A stretch of 64,000 nucleotides of DNA from Patella vulgata (GCF_932274485.2 NC_065886.2:42023501-42087500), one strand, 5' to 3'; shown: positions 24,461 through 36,830, counted from the stretch's first letter. Notes: generated by a model not told the origin, from the letters alone. Translations and numbers: made by a program.

Positions 24461-24696
24461 TACTAATGTCCAAAAGAAAGTATACACTGTGCATTTTGTG
24501 CTGGATCAACCAAAGTCGTTTTTCCATGGTATATGGTATTTTGGTAGATGTCAATTTGTTTCACATTTTTATTTTGCTTAGAAATGTTAGTTTGGACGCA
24601 AGAGACAAACTCAGTAATGCTTTATCAAACGTTTTTAATCTAAACAAAACTTATAGTCATACTTTTAGTATGTATACTTTCTTTTGGACATCAGTA
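24461..24696. mobile_element. mariner-type MITE
   Basis: A 236-bp element with 26-bp terminal inverted repeats differing at one position. Each starts TACT(A/G)ATGTCCAAAAG and continues AAAGTATACA (left 24461-24486, right 24671-24696). TA dinucleotides flank both ends (24459-24460, 24697-24698). Long inverted repeats with a TA target are typical of Tc1/mariner-mobilised elements. The 97-codon forward frame lying across it shows no transposase feature. Confidence 0.85.
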
Positions 24697-25136
24697 TAGA
24701 TGGTTTTCTAATTCATCATGTATATTTCTTCAACCCAAACATGTAAAACACAAACAGGATGAATCCAAATTACACGGACATGTACCAAATGTTGAACCAT
24801 TAAAAGATTAAATGTCAAAAACAGGTTTAGTGTGTTTGAAAATCTATAAAATAAATACTTTTTCAGCCTAATCTTCTTATCAATAAATTAAGTGATTAGC
24901 CAGTTGTTTATTGACCTTTGGCAAATTGATAGTTTTACTCAGAATGACCTCACATGACCCTTTAACATTTCTTGAAGAAAAGAAAATGATGTTCATTTAG
25001 TAATTTGCTGTTCATAATTATTTTCAAATTAATATAATGAATATCATAAATATTTCAGGATAAAGAAATACATAGATAAACTATGTCTCATTCGATTGAT
25101 AATATCTAAGGTATTGATGAATATACGGTAGTCCAA

Positions 25137-25168
25137 TGAAATGAAATGAAATGAAATGGGGTTTAACG
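25137..25168 (-). mobile_element. 32-bp SINE tip insertion
   Basis: Only the 3' tip of family A is present, in reverse: four GAAAT-type tail units, then GGGGTTTAACG. It is bounded by perfect 13-bp direct repeats TACGGTAGTCCAA (25124-25136 and 25169-25181). This is the signature of target-primed integration after extreme 5' truncation. Confidence 0.9.
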
Positions 25169-25181
25169 TACGGTAGTCCAA

Positions 25182-27099
25182 AGTCAGTCAGCTATCATAA
25201 TTGCCGAAAATTACAATACAAAAAAACTAATTTACAAGTGAAATAATTAAATTAAAATTAAAAAAACTAAATGATTTCCTTTTAAGAATATATATGTAAT
25301 TTGTTTAATAATCTAATAACATTTCAGAAGTTATTGGTATTTAAAAATGTAGAAAATAATGACATTCTACAAGGAGCTCATGTAGCACTCCTCTTCTCTA
25401 TTATATGCTTGAATGAACTGAAAACATCACATCACTGCAAATAATCTTATCATTTTATCAGATGTACAGTTTTTTAACCGAAAAAAAAAAAACCAACCAA
25501 AAACGTCTAGTCTTGCAGGTGTTGCGATACAAGGCTTAAAGTTTTCTAAATAAAATCTATATAGATGATATATTTATAACGCAATAAATTGTAGTATTTT
25601 ACAGTTTGGGGAATTATTATTTTATATATCTGCTAATATTTAACAGAAATTTTTATTTCCATTATCTCTATTCATTTCAGTTTTATTTGATTTTATTTAA
25701 TGTGCATTTATCATTCATGTCTTTTTTTTATTGATATGGAATGATTTCGTAAATTGACATTTTTATGAAGATAAAACTGCTTTTTTTTTACAAAACTTTT
25801 CTCATTCTAACCATGTGTCTTGACATTTTATAAATTTATGATGTCAACTCTTATTTTTCAAATTCAGAGGAGAAAATTTGCCATTAGATGGTTGATGCAT
25901 TTCAACAAGCTATGTTTTGTTGGGGCTTTTCATGTTGTGGGCTGAACACATTACTTTTTATGTTTTCTTCCATTATGAAATATAGCATTGGGAGGCAACA
26001 AAGAAATGTCTACTAGCAGTTATTTTTAAGGGAGGCTTTCTAGTTTTTGAGGTATGGGGAATTTTGGTAATAATACTAGCATTTTTGAATAAAACTTCTG
26101 AAACTATTGACCTTTTAGGTTATAATTATACGAGCTGTAACTCTACAATAAGTTGTTACTCAATGGAGGGCCCAGAGTCCCCCACCAACCCACTCACCAA
26201 TGTTTTGATCTAAAATACACATATAAGATCACCGTCCTCCCTGATCTTAATAATTAATTTCATAATTTCACTGAATAGTAAGTGAAAGATAACATGGGTA
26301 AGGAACAATCCCCTGACATTGTAAGCCAAAAGACTGTTGGTCATGTGTAAAAAGCAAAATATGTTCATGTATGTTTGTTACATCATCTGGTATGACATGG
26401 AGGTGTAAAAAGAATTTGTCACTGATTAAATATTTTCATTTTATTAGATCCTTTATCTATAATATACAGTATGACCTGTCACACACCCTTAACAATTGGT
26501 GCCACTGTAAATAAGATCAACATCGATTAACTAAGTAATGGACCCTTGAGCAGTTTTAGGATTTGCTTACCAAAAGCATTTGGCACATCTCTATTATGAA
26601 GGAGTTGATCAGCGCAAATTGACCCCTGACCGGTGTTCTAATTGAACCAGCTGTCCCCTTATAGAAAATATAATTAACCTTTTATCTAAGTTACTTAGCT
26701 TGTGGCATCAAAACATCATACAATAATATAGGATAGGCTTATGGAATGAACAGATAATGGGATTATAAGAGATCTTAAAAACATGTCACTCCTATAAAAG
26801 AAGAAACTTTATTGCATAAAAAACTTTACAAGATTATGTGCATATACAAATAAAAATAATAGAAATATACATGAAACAAACACAGGATACAGACCTGGAC
26901 ATAATTTTACAAAGATACACAACTTTACAAAGACATGAACAAATTATATACAAAAGCTCCTAAATATTTTATAAAATTCTACATTTTCATTCATCATTAG
27001 TATTTTAAATTGTTGTAAATCATAGAGAGAGAAAATTTTGTAAAATTCTGTAATCCTTAAGGTGGCCATTAATTTTGTTTATTTTGTAATTATTTTTTT
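25182..27099. other. AT-rich unique sequence
   Basis: No gene recognised. ACTTTATTGC at about 26807-26816 is the reverse of a possible polyadenylation signal (GCAATAAAG) for a minus-strand transcript, but nothing else supports it. Confidence 0.4.
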
Positions 27100-27104
27100 T
27101 TTGC

Positions 27105-27410
27105 AGGAGAGGATTTATCCAAAGTAGTAGCTGGTGACTCCACCTTTGCAAATAACTTTGCGAGTCAGTGATTCTTAAGGTTAAAGAAAGTGAATTTCAA
27201 TGGTTCCAAGAGGCATTTCAATTAAATGTCAGCGTTTAAGTTGATAATTATGGAATCTTTAGAATGGCAAGCTATTATTTTTAATGGGAGAGAATTTAGA
27301 CCAAGTAGTAGCTACCCTCTTCAACACGGCTAATTCAGGACTTTTGTACAACTTGGGAGTCAACATTTATCTATAGCCTTGAACAAGAGACATTTATAGC
27401 AGGTTGCAAG
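27105..27410. repeat. Diverged tandem duplication, about 187 bp
   Basis: GGAGAGGATTTATCCAAAGTAGTAGCT (about 27106) and GGGAGAGAATTTAGACCAAGTAGTAGCT (about 27286) are followed in the same order by AACTTTGCGAGTCA / AACTTGGGAGTCAA and CCAAGAGGCATTTCA / ACAAGAGACATTTAT. Old duplication. Confidence 0.65.
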
Positions 27411-27416
27411 AGTTTT

Positions 27417-27429
27417 GGGGGGGGGGGGG
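27417..27429. repeat. 13-G homopolymer
   Basis: Uninterrupted run of G in AT-rich surroundings. Length is likely to vary between individuals. Confidence 0.85.
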
Positions 27430-29020
27430 TATAATATAGCAATACAGAATATCAACTTTAAATAACCATCTTTGTTCAAAACTTTCTTCTAAAAGAATAT
27501 GGCTCTGTACATTTGTAGAAACACAGATTTCAAATAAATGTGGAAGGAAAAAATGAAGACTTTTTATATGAAGGAAACAAGTCATTTACACTATTGAATT
27601 AGATTCTTCTGTACAAAAAATTATCATTATCTAACAAAGACTTCTATCATTAGTATCAATGCATGTACTATCAGTTAAAAGGCGTTGTGAATCTTGTCCG
27701 TCATGGAGGGGGTAGATAAAAAAACATAAAATTACAATACGACACTTTTATAGGAATTAATTTTCGAACTATAAATACATCAGATTGATAAGATATAGTA
27801 AACAAAATGGCAATTATCGAGGTTCTGTTCCATATTTCTTGAATTTCTGACACTGTATCTGATTGTACCTGAAGTCATCCCAATCAGATGGTGTTAAAAT
27901 CCCTGATAAACTGTGTATTACTCACTGAAAGAGGCTCTATAAGTGTAAATAATGGTGTAAATGGTCAATCTTTATAACAGACTGACATTTGAACCTATAA
28001 ATCAATATATAACATCTTAAACATGGTGTACAGAAAAAATTCAACAAAGTTACTTTATCAGAAGCTGCCAGATTGTGAAATTCTTACTAATTCTAAAAAA
28101 TATTTGTCCTTCCTTGTTTTATTTCATTCACAAATAGTTTATCAATGTTAAGTTAGCAAATCTTAATAAAAAATCAAAGAATTAAAAATATTTTTTCTTA
28201 CACTAGCTGCAAACTAAAATAATTTTTAACAGGATTTAGATATTATCCCTTGCTTTGAAGCTTTAAAATCATTTTACTATTTTTTTCAATGTATAATGGA
28301 AGTTTTACAATATAATAGTAACATTGATTCTCTGCTATGGAAATGTGCAGATTTCTTTTATTTTTTTTTAAACACTGTTTCACATTCCTTTTTTCTGCTG
28401 TTGAGACACTCTTAGATAATTAGTTGTATTTGATAATTAGTAAAAATTGCATTTCATTTCTGCCTTATTCAGTGTAAGTTATTTGCTTTAAAAGTTCACC
28501 TCATTATATCATGTATATAATTCCTTTGATTATGCCCCCATCTCACCCTCCATTCTCAAATATCTCTAAGCATGTTCACATGTCAAATTGAACACTCCCA
28601 AACTTTTTTTTTTCACAAGATAATTATTTAAGTAAGTATTCAGGTTATACTTATGTCTACAACACAAACATATATTATAATAGAGGCATTGCATTGATGT
28701 AAGTAAAATAGAGTAGGCGCGTCCTGGATTTAACTACGACTTTCACTATCTTCTAAACTTGTGATCGCCTGTAAATCGGGGTTAACAAACAATACATCTA
28801 TAGTACGACATGTCAATTGAATATAGCAAAACTAATGGAGCGCTACAAATAGTATTATGGCCGATATAATGATATAATTATATTAGTCAAGTTCAACTGG
28901 TACTTTCGGTAGAAAATAAAAGTATCCAATCATAATAATAATATTTTTGTTAATGTGTGAGTATGAGTAGGTGGCACATGGAAGAGTTGACAGTGACAAA
29001 TCAAACTGTTACTGTAAAAA
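27430..29020. other. AT-rich unique sequence
   Basis: No gene or repeat recognised. Confidence 0.4.
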
Positions 29021-29219
29021 TTTAAATGGGTAAAATGTCCTATTCTTATGTGCCTAGGCCATGCAGTGTGCTATTAGGGACATTTTTCCGTGACTGGGGC
29101 ACTATTTTTATTTCAATTTCCAACTGTCAGGGGATCTTTAACATGCTACCAATGCTATACACGGGCCCTTGGTTTTTAGTTCCGTTCAACAAACTAGACA
29201 CTTCTACCAGTGCCATGAT
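29021..29219 (-). mobile_element. SINE family A, diverged 5'-truncated copy
   Basis: CCATGCAGTGTGCTATTAGGGACATTTTTCC, TCCAACTGTCAGGGGATCTTTAAC and ACACGGGCCCTTGGTTTTTAG follow the family body in order. The tail is nearly lost and the head is absent. Confidence 0.8.
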
Positions 29220-29258
29220 GTAAGACAAATCTTGTCATTACACACCAAATTTTGAAAT

Positions 29259-29408
29259 TTAACAAAAATTCATATTAGGGCAAAAGCCGCAATAGAAGGT
29301 TGTCTTTTGTCGTTTATGTACGATACGCAAAAAAAAGGAATCTGATTCGGACAGTTGCATTTTTTTCCAAAATGTGTTTAAATTCATTTTTGGTTGCTTA
29401 TTCTTGCA
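29259..29408 (-). CDS. Possible terminal coding exon, unrecognised
   Basis: On the minus strand an acceptor-like sequence (TTTTGTGTTGCTTCCAG, ending at 29409) opens a frame of 49 codons plus a TAA at 29259-29261. The peptide is rich in K, F and C and ends YCGFCPNMNFC. It is in phase with the candidate exon 29567-29709 across a 158-bp gap. I recognise no domain. No ATG-containing first exon, conserved family or nearby polyadenylation signal was found, and similar frames occur by chance in this window. Confidence 0.22.
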   Translation of the reverse strand, partial: CKNKQPKMNLNTFWKKMQLSESDSFFLRIVHKRQKTTFYCGFCPNMNFC

Positions 29409-29566
29409 CTGGAAGCAACACAAAATTACAACTGCAAATGATTTTCTGCACACTTTTTCAAACATGAGAAATTGAAAAGTATTGAACATAATGACAGCCA
29501 CTGACATCATGCAATTTAATGGCTTTCCGGATGGAGTAGGTTGGAGAAGATCAAACCTTAACGTAC

Positions 29567-29709
29567 CTTAAATGACTTATCCTGGAAATTGTATTTCAAT
29601 GTGGTATTAGCTCCATATCCCAAGTCATTCTTGATTACTTTGTCTAAAGAACAGTGTACGTGTCCAGTATCTGGGGTTTGCCAGGAATTTGCAATACAAC
29701 GAAAATCAA
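29567..29709 (-). CDS. Possible internal coding exon, unrecognised
   Basis: The minus strand is open for 47 codons and ends at AAG followed by GTACGT, a strong donor-like site (29561-29566). Without splicing the frame closes two codons later. The peptide begins DFRCIANSWQTPD, contains HVHCSLD and an N-glycosylation-like NTT, and ends NFQDKSFK. The two cysteines and hydrophilic content would suit an extracellular segment. The acceptor (TTATAAG at 29710) lacks a pyrimidine tract, though CAAACCCCAG a little downstream keeps the same phase. Splicing to 29259-29408 keeps the frame. Not recognised as any family. Confidence 0.25.
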
Positions 29710-32700
29710 CTTATAACTCTTATTGATGGAGGACTATCTTTGGTGTATTCCCTATCTTAAACGTGAATATTTGGTAAACTTTTCTTTTTAGTTGTATTCT
29801 CTTCTTCTATTTTAACCTTCAAACACATTTAATAAGGGATGGGGTATGGTTGGAGGAAGTGGGAGGGGAAGGACCATCTCCTAATCTTAATATATGTTAT
29901 ATCTTATTTAGTATAGAAAGTCAAACGTAAACCATATGAATATGAAATGAAATAAGCATATAATTTGAACTTATTTTCTGCTCTTTTATGACTTTAGAAA
30001 AAATTTACAAATGTTTGTGTTTAATTCAATGATTTTTGATCCACTGGATGTAAACAGTAAAGACATTGTTAAACATGATTGAAGAAATCGAAATCCGACA
30101 TCACAAATCCAATCAAATTTCAAGCTTCTCTGAATAGCTTGATGGAAAACTTTTCAAAGCACCGATTTTTCTACATAGCTGGTATGTTAATGTGATAATG
30201 GAAGTGATTTTAAAACATGTTTTTTTTTCTTATTGGAGGCTTTGATATTTCACAATAATGTCAACCCGGATAATAACCCTACAATTTTTTTGGGGTTGCT
30301 CCAGGATTTAATATGTAAGATTTATGGGAAGATGAGCCATTTTAAATAAAAACAGACATTGTCGAGGAAAATACAATTTAGCTGTGAACAAATAGTGTAA
30401 AAAAAGTTTGGATAGAATTTAATACTCAGAGAATATGAGAAAAAAAAACAAAATCCATTTTACGAAGAATTGATTGTGAACCACCTCCATAACCAAATAA
30501 ACGATGTGATTTTATCTAATTAACTTGATGTGAAATTGTTGTTTAAGAACGAGAAATCCCATAAACAACTGCAATTACAAAGTTCACACATCACCATTTC
30601 TTAACTTTTTGCAATGCTTCATGATATTATTTCAACATTTTTCATGTGTTTTCATTTTGATTTTTAACAGAAAAGAAATAACAGAAAGCAGAATCATTGA
30701 AAGGATTTATTATGTTGTCAGTGATTTAATTAAAGCAGACTTAAAAAAAAAAATTGAGCAGTTCGGGATTCTGCCGAAGAGAAATCAAATTTCTCTTTCA
30801 ATGATATCAACATGTGCGTGACACCATTTTGTTTTTTTAAATAACAATTAGATGACCAATGTAAACGATAAAATAACTAACCAATGAAATGGCATCAATC
30901 CAGATAAAAGATGTGATTAAAGTGTTGTCTGTTTTCACTGTGTTCTATATATTATTTACACAAATTAATCAATAAATTAGGACGGTTAGATTTTTGTCGT
31001 CTCTATGGTATTGTTGATACTTTAGATGTGTAATAACTGATCGAAAGTGTGAATATATTGATTTGAATTTTTCCATGTTTTTTGTTAGACAGTCTGATCA
31101 ATGATATGAAAAGGAAATGGATTTGTTTCTTTTTTTCTACGATATCAGCATTAAAGAACATCTTGACCTAATTTTAGGAGTCGATGGCGTTGGTTACACA
31201 TTAGAAAAAGGAAACGACTATGTTAAGCTTTATTGGGTTTAGATGCTTTAGCGTTCATAAATCTATAAAATATTGTAAGAGGAACCACAGCACCTTGTAG
31301 AACACCTGAAGGACCTTCAGTAACATTTGAAACATAGTATTCACACACACTGAATATACTTCCAAGCAAATTTTTCTAATGGTGACTTTTGAGATTTTGG
31401 GGACATGGGCAATAACTATTCATGGGCAATAACTATTCATAAAACTGATGCATGAGTCTTGAATTTTGATTAGCCAAATAATCACAGTACCGGTAAGTTT
31501 GACAAAAATGTCCTAAAAATTTTGAGCAAGGCTTCGGTTACAGGGGCTAGAACTCAACATAGAATAGAGGCAGGATGTTGAATTTCCATAAAGTTCTTTC
31601 TGGTGATTATCTGAATAATCCCAGCAAATTCTCAAAAGTTCTTACCAGCTCCTCAATCAAGCCCTAGTGGTGTTTCTTCTTTAGTTCAACATGTTGGTTT
31701 GAAGATAGTCTAGATAAATTAATAAACAATTTATCCATGGTACTGATTTAAATTTATCATATATAATTTCTATTTATACTCATTCTTCTAGAAACTGCAC
31801 ATCACAATTTAAAGCAACAGAACACAACTTCACTTAACCTATGACCCCTCTCAAATTGTCATTAATTGAGATGTTCACACTATTAATAATGGAAATTATC
31901 TGTAAACTAATGCTTTTAAAAAATTATTCCCTAAAAATCATTGTGAATTCATCAAAAAGACAATCACATTTCCTCTTTTTTCACACAAACTGTTAGAAGA
32001 TATTTTCTAGGATGTCCGATTAATAGGATTTCAACCTTTTTTGACCACTACAGAGGATTTGAACCTTTGTCAATGACCATGCGTGACGGCTTATTGCTGG
32101 GATTAAATGAAAGATGACAACTCTAACAATGGCTTCATTTCATCTGCTCATCTTACCCGGCAGACGTCCACTTTCTCTTAGTAATTAACGCCTAAAATCA
32201 AATCTTTTACTATGATCGTCTCATCGTTTCATGCATTTTGTATCCTATTGTATCAATTGATGATAAAAAATTAAATTTCCTGTGGCCATGAAGATCAAAT
32301 CTGGTTATGCTTTCAACGAAATTTATAAAAATATTTTCTTTAGGAAATCTGGTAAAACAAAAGATATTAATTATAAAGGTATCAGAAGACATTAATTGTG
32401 CCATTTAGCGTTTAAAAATTAATAAGTTTTACGCACATTTGCTTCATTCATTATTGGGATATTTCTATTTTTACTAAGGAGGTTCAGAGGCCGAGTGTTT
32501 CAACTAGATCATATTTTTAATATAGGTATTCATATTCTCAAATTCATGGGTTGTTGTCTAATTAAAAGGATGAATGGTTTGATTCTGGTGATGAAGTTAC
32601 AATTAAACTATTCACAAGAAGAGGAGAGAACACCAGTGGCAACAAGACCATGTATATCTAAAATATTTTGGTTGATTTAAAATACATGGAAACATATTAT

Positions 32701-34011
32701 GTAAATAAAATCAATATGTTTTTATTTCTTTGAAATGTAACATTCGTTCTGGTAGTTCAATTTTCAGAAACTTTCTAAATAGATGGGCAGGAAATAAATA
32801 ATATCCCTCTTTTTTGGCATTCAGTGCTTTTTTGGATATACTAGCATGTTTTTTGAATTTGCATTGCAGATGTGATATTCACGCATTGGTATTTTTGAAT
32901 TATGTTGAGCAGTTTGTCTGCCTTATTTTATTACAGTAGACAATATTTCCAACCAGCTATAGTGATTTTGGTAAGCTTCAAGCTTCAGGGATATATTTCC
33001 AACAAAAATCAGACTTTGGAGTTTACTGGTAACTGAAATTGATAAGATGTCGGAAGAAACATTGCCAATCTTTGATCAGATGTATTAATATGGTTTTAGT
33101 GAACGTCTCGTATCTCAGCCAGCGTCATTAAAAGATTAATACCATTTGTCCTGGATCCTCTTATTATAATGTAAATGTAACCATGTCCTATCTCTTTAAG
33201 CAGATGTCCATCTCCCACAGAAATCAACTCAATATGCAGCAAAGAGTTGCTATGTGTTGACACTTAATACAAGTTCATGTCCACTCAAATGGTCATCTCA
33301 AGATATATTTAATAATTCTAGAGAGGCCACTTCACCCTTAATGAGACTTTCTTTATTAACACTTCACTTTTTTGACAAGACAGACAGCAAAATTATTTTC
33401 TGCACTTTGCTGAAACCACGGTCAGAGACACGCAACACACGACCATGGTTTGATGTTTACAAAATGAGTCATTTGACTGACCATCATAGAATATTAATCC
33501 ACGATAGCATCTCCAATCATTATTTTTGTTCCTTGATTACATTTGCATGTTCGAAATGTACATTCACCAAGTAGTAGGCAGTTCTTTGATTTTCAATAAT
33601 CGGTGTGATCAAAAAGAAAAGACTATCTTTGTCTTTGATATTGCAAATCAGAATATATTTATGATAGCATGTTTATATAGTATATTAAAGTTGAAGACCT
33701 CTTTGAGCACACTGAAGGGACGTACCATAAGATTAAAATAAACCTAATCAAGATATATGATGAATCTGATCAAAGATTAAATTAATATCATAAGATGTCT
33801 GATTGACAGCTGATCACATCAAATCAGATCGCACAGTGAATAACTGTGACTACTTTACAAGTAGTTCTCAAATTCTGTATTCTGAAATGCATGCTCAGAC
33901 CATAGACCCATTTATTTATAATTAGAGATGGATGTCATACAGGAGGCCAAGTATGCTTACACTTCTCAGAATTCAAATAGCTTCAACAACAACAAATATG
34001 AACTGGACAAA
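29710..34011. other. AT-rich unique sequence
   Basis: No gene that I can support. A 49-codon plus-strand frame after a strong acceptor-like TTTTGATTTTTAACAG (30654-30669) is discussed among the findings. Positions 31405-31441 hold a 17-bp tandem duplication (CATGGGCAATAACTATT twice). Confidence 0.4.
31405..31441. repeat. 17-bp tandem duplication
   Basis: CATGGGCAATAACTATT occurs twice back to back with no mismatch, which suggests a recent slippage event. Confidence 0.85.
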
Positions 34012-34193
34012 AAAGCTCTAGGGGTCTTTAGCAGTGGGAGGAAACCGGAGGACCCGGAGAAAACCAACGAGGTTGGACAGGCGACCCTACTCCTTGTCAC
34101 GTACAAACAGAGATTCGAAACCACTTCAGTTGACTCAATGACCGACTTAATGATACAGCGCGCACATGCTAACCAATAAGCCATCCCCCCCCC
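34012..34193 (-). mobile_element. SINE family B, 5' half with head
   Basis: Contains the body block GGTCTTTAGCAGTGGGAGGAAACCGGAGGACCC, the reversed B box (AGATTCGAAACC) and a reversed head GCTAACCAATAAGCCATCC, ending in a run of nine C's. That corresponds to a G run at the SINE's 5' end. The 3' half and tail are missing. Frames on both strands here are SINE-derived. Confidence 0.88.
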
Positions 34194-34924
34194 TCTAAAG
34201 TGTTAAAGATCATACAGAGGGTCTTTGTGAGGAATAATGACTGCATTGCTAACTGGTGAAAAGTCAAAAAAAAAAAGACCCAATGCATGAACTGCATAGA
34301 TGAACATGCATATCATTTAGCCAGAGTTGGTCATATATACACAATTGCCACTATTTCATTTTACTTAAAAATGAGATTATACAAAAGTACACAAAAATTC
34401 CCCCTATGTCAATCATACAGACTTTTTTCTAACGATCTTGTAATTAAAATAAATTAAATTTCAGTGCAAGCTGCCTAATTTATTCTCCATTTGCTTTATC
34501 AAAAACTAAAATTAATTCAGAAGATAAAAAAAACGTTATAGAGTTAATATATTTTTTTGAAGTATTAAAATTGTACATTTTTGTAGCAATTAAATGACTT
34601 AAAAATAAAAAACACAAACACAAAAGATCAATATCAAGAGAAATAAATTCAATACTAAATTTGCAATTAAAATTACTATACAAATTTTCTAATTGTTGCT
34701 CTTTCGTGCATCAGTGTGGCAAGAAATACATCAATTGCTTTGAAATGAACGTATTGGTTGATAAATGAAAACAATTACATCATTAAATAGAATATAATGT
34801 TAGTGGCAATGAATATAAATTGTTCTAAAATAATGTAGTTCTTCACGCACAAATTTTAAAAAAATAATGTCGACTGGTAATGTCAATCTGCATAAACAAA
34901 CATATTAAGAGAAAACAGAAAAAT

Positions 34925-35135
34925 CTATTAATGAAAATCGTTACAATGAATCCAATGTTATAAATTTTATTATTTGTATAGTCTGATCACAATCTTCAAA
35001 AAAAAAATGTTAAAAAGTAACTGCAAAACCCCCCGAACAACTAATGCCATTTCACCCGGTCTATTAATGGAAATGGCTTCACAATGAATCCATTATTATA
35101 AGATTTTATTATTTGTTTAGTCAGATTCTGATTAA
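34925..35135. repeat. Tandem duplication, about 130-bp period
   Basis: CTATTAATGAAAATCGTTACAATGAATCCAATGTTATAAATTTTATTATTTGTATAGTC (34924-34982) recurs as CTATTAATGGAAATGGCTTCACAATGAATCCATTATTATAAGATTTTATTATTTGTTTAGTC (about 35060-35121). Diverged copies; intervening sequence is A-rich. Confidence 0.75.
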
Positions 35136-36667
35136 AATATATTAACAAAATAAAAAATAAAAAAAAAAACTGCAAAAAATTACATTGGTTAATTAGTAGG
35201 TTTGTCAACAGACTTATAATGGATGCTTTTATTCAAATTAGATATCTTATTACCATTGAACCATTAATTTATTGTGATAGCATTTCAATATTTAGACAGA
35301 TCTAATTGCACCCTATTAGACAAAATCAAAACCGCAAAAATCAAAGTATTGTGCTCAGAAATATGTGTGCAATTAGTGACTATCATCTCTTTTATAGTCG
35401 AACCCAATGATCTTAATCTTCAAAAATAACCCAAATATGTAAATCACTATTTACACGTCATTTAAAATTTCTTCAGATAATCTCATAAATATGGTCAGAT
35501 GGACTTAAAGTCAGTTTAACTCCCTATTAAAAGTGTCGTAAATCTTGATATGTCATTGAAAACCGCCCACCATCATTTAGTCAAAGTTGCGGCTTGTACA
35601 ATACCCACGAGATCAGATCAACTAAAACACGGGACCAATAACTATTGGGACCTGTTTCCAGAAACAATCAAAGTTGTCATGAAGTATGATAAATGGATCC
35701 TTTGATGTTTCTAAGTTTGTCGTGTACAACCCTACAGAGGATGATGTTGCTGCTTCAGCCAAAATTGACTAAATATGTTTCTGAACAATGCTTGGGATAA
35801 AAGCAGGACGGAGGTAATCAGTAATCAGGCGGCCAGTGCGCAACCTGTAATTAGATTAAAGGTACAGGAGACAATGATAGGCCAGAAGATTTCCTCAAGG
35901 TGTTGGATGACGAGCCAAGAGATTGTTAAATCTGAAGAAGACAATAGGAAATGAGCTATTAAGTAGTGGAGGTATCAATACTGATGATTATCCGATCTAA
36001 TACCTATAATCACCTTTCTGTAGCATGTAATCCATCAACAATACCAACGATGTGGTAAAGAACAATAACTCTAATCCTTAGTATTATTAGACAGATGGTT
36101 TAAAGACAGACATGATTTATAGTACAGGTAAACTGATATTATTATAGTATAAGTATTTTATCCTACCTGTACATTAAATATGATTTATGACTTTATAATC
36201 TTATATATACACGCGATCATATAACATGCATGAAATGTGCAGGTTGCATTACTAAATGCTGATTGTCAAGGACATAAAAATTTGTATGAGCATACAACCA
36301 TACAGAAAAAATAATTGATTTTTCATCAGGCCATATACATATTGATTCAGAACTTTAGAAATATCATCAGCGTACTTAAATTACTTTTGACTTTATTTCA
36401 GGTAGTGCTGAATGGTTGCTCTACAGACATGTATAGTGGGGACAGGGATGGGCAGTGGTATCTTTTACATCATTTTCAAACTGGTAGAGGGTTCACACCG
36501 AAAGAACTTCTACCACAGAAAAGTCAAAAAACAAAGCCAAATGTAACCAATATCAGCATGATACTATTTAACTAGTTTTCAAAACAATATGTCCCCAAGA
36601 TTAGTCCCTAGCTGGTAGCCACCTAATCATTATCTCATCTTTAGTGCTTAAAAGCTGTTATCCCCAA
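35136..36667. other. Mixed unique sequence, no supported gene
   Basis: 35560-35960 is less AT-rich than its surroundings and has short open frames on both strands, but no convincing splice sites on either. A plus-strand frame after a strong acceptor-like site at 36402 is discussed among the findings. Confidence 0.35.
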
Positions 36668-36830
36668 ATTAGTATGGGGTTAAATGTTTCGTCATCACAA
36701 TCCTTTAGTTCTAGTATATATGTATAGCAACTACGTACATTCTATGAGAGAAATATTTTTTTTTTTTTAACTTCCAGCTATCAAGGATATTTTAACGTAC
36801 ACAACCAATTTACATACTGGACAATTTTTA
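36668..36830 (-). mobile_element. Heavily decayed SINE family A
   Basis: AGTATGGGGTTAAATGTTTCGTC, CTATGAGAGAAATATTTTT, AACTTCCAGCTATCAAGGATATTTTAACGTACAC follow the order of the reversed family A body with many changes. Confidence 0.5.

Noticed and set aside
26800-26830. Reversed polyadenylation signal as the end of a minus-strand gene
   Set aside because: AATAAA-type words are frequent in DNA this AT-rich, and no coding sequence precedes it.
33254-33574. 106-codon plus-strand frame
   Set aside because: No domain, no convincing splice or start context, and no composition shift. Comparable frames are expected by chance in 64 kb.
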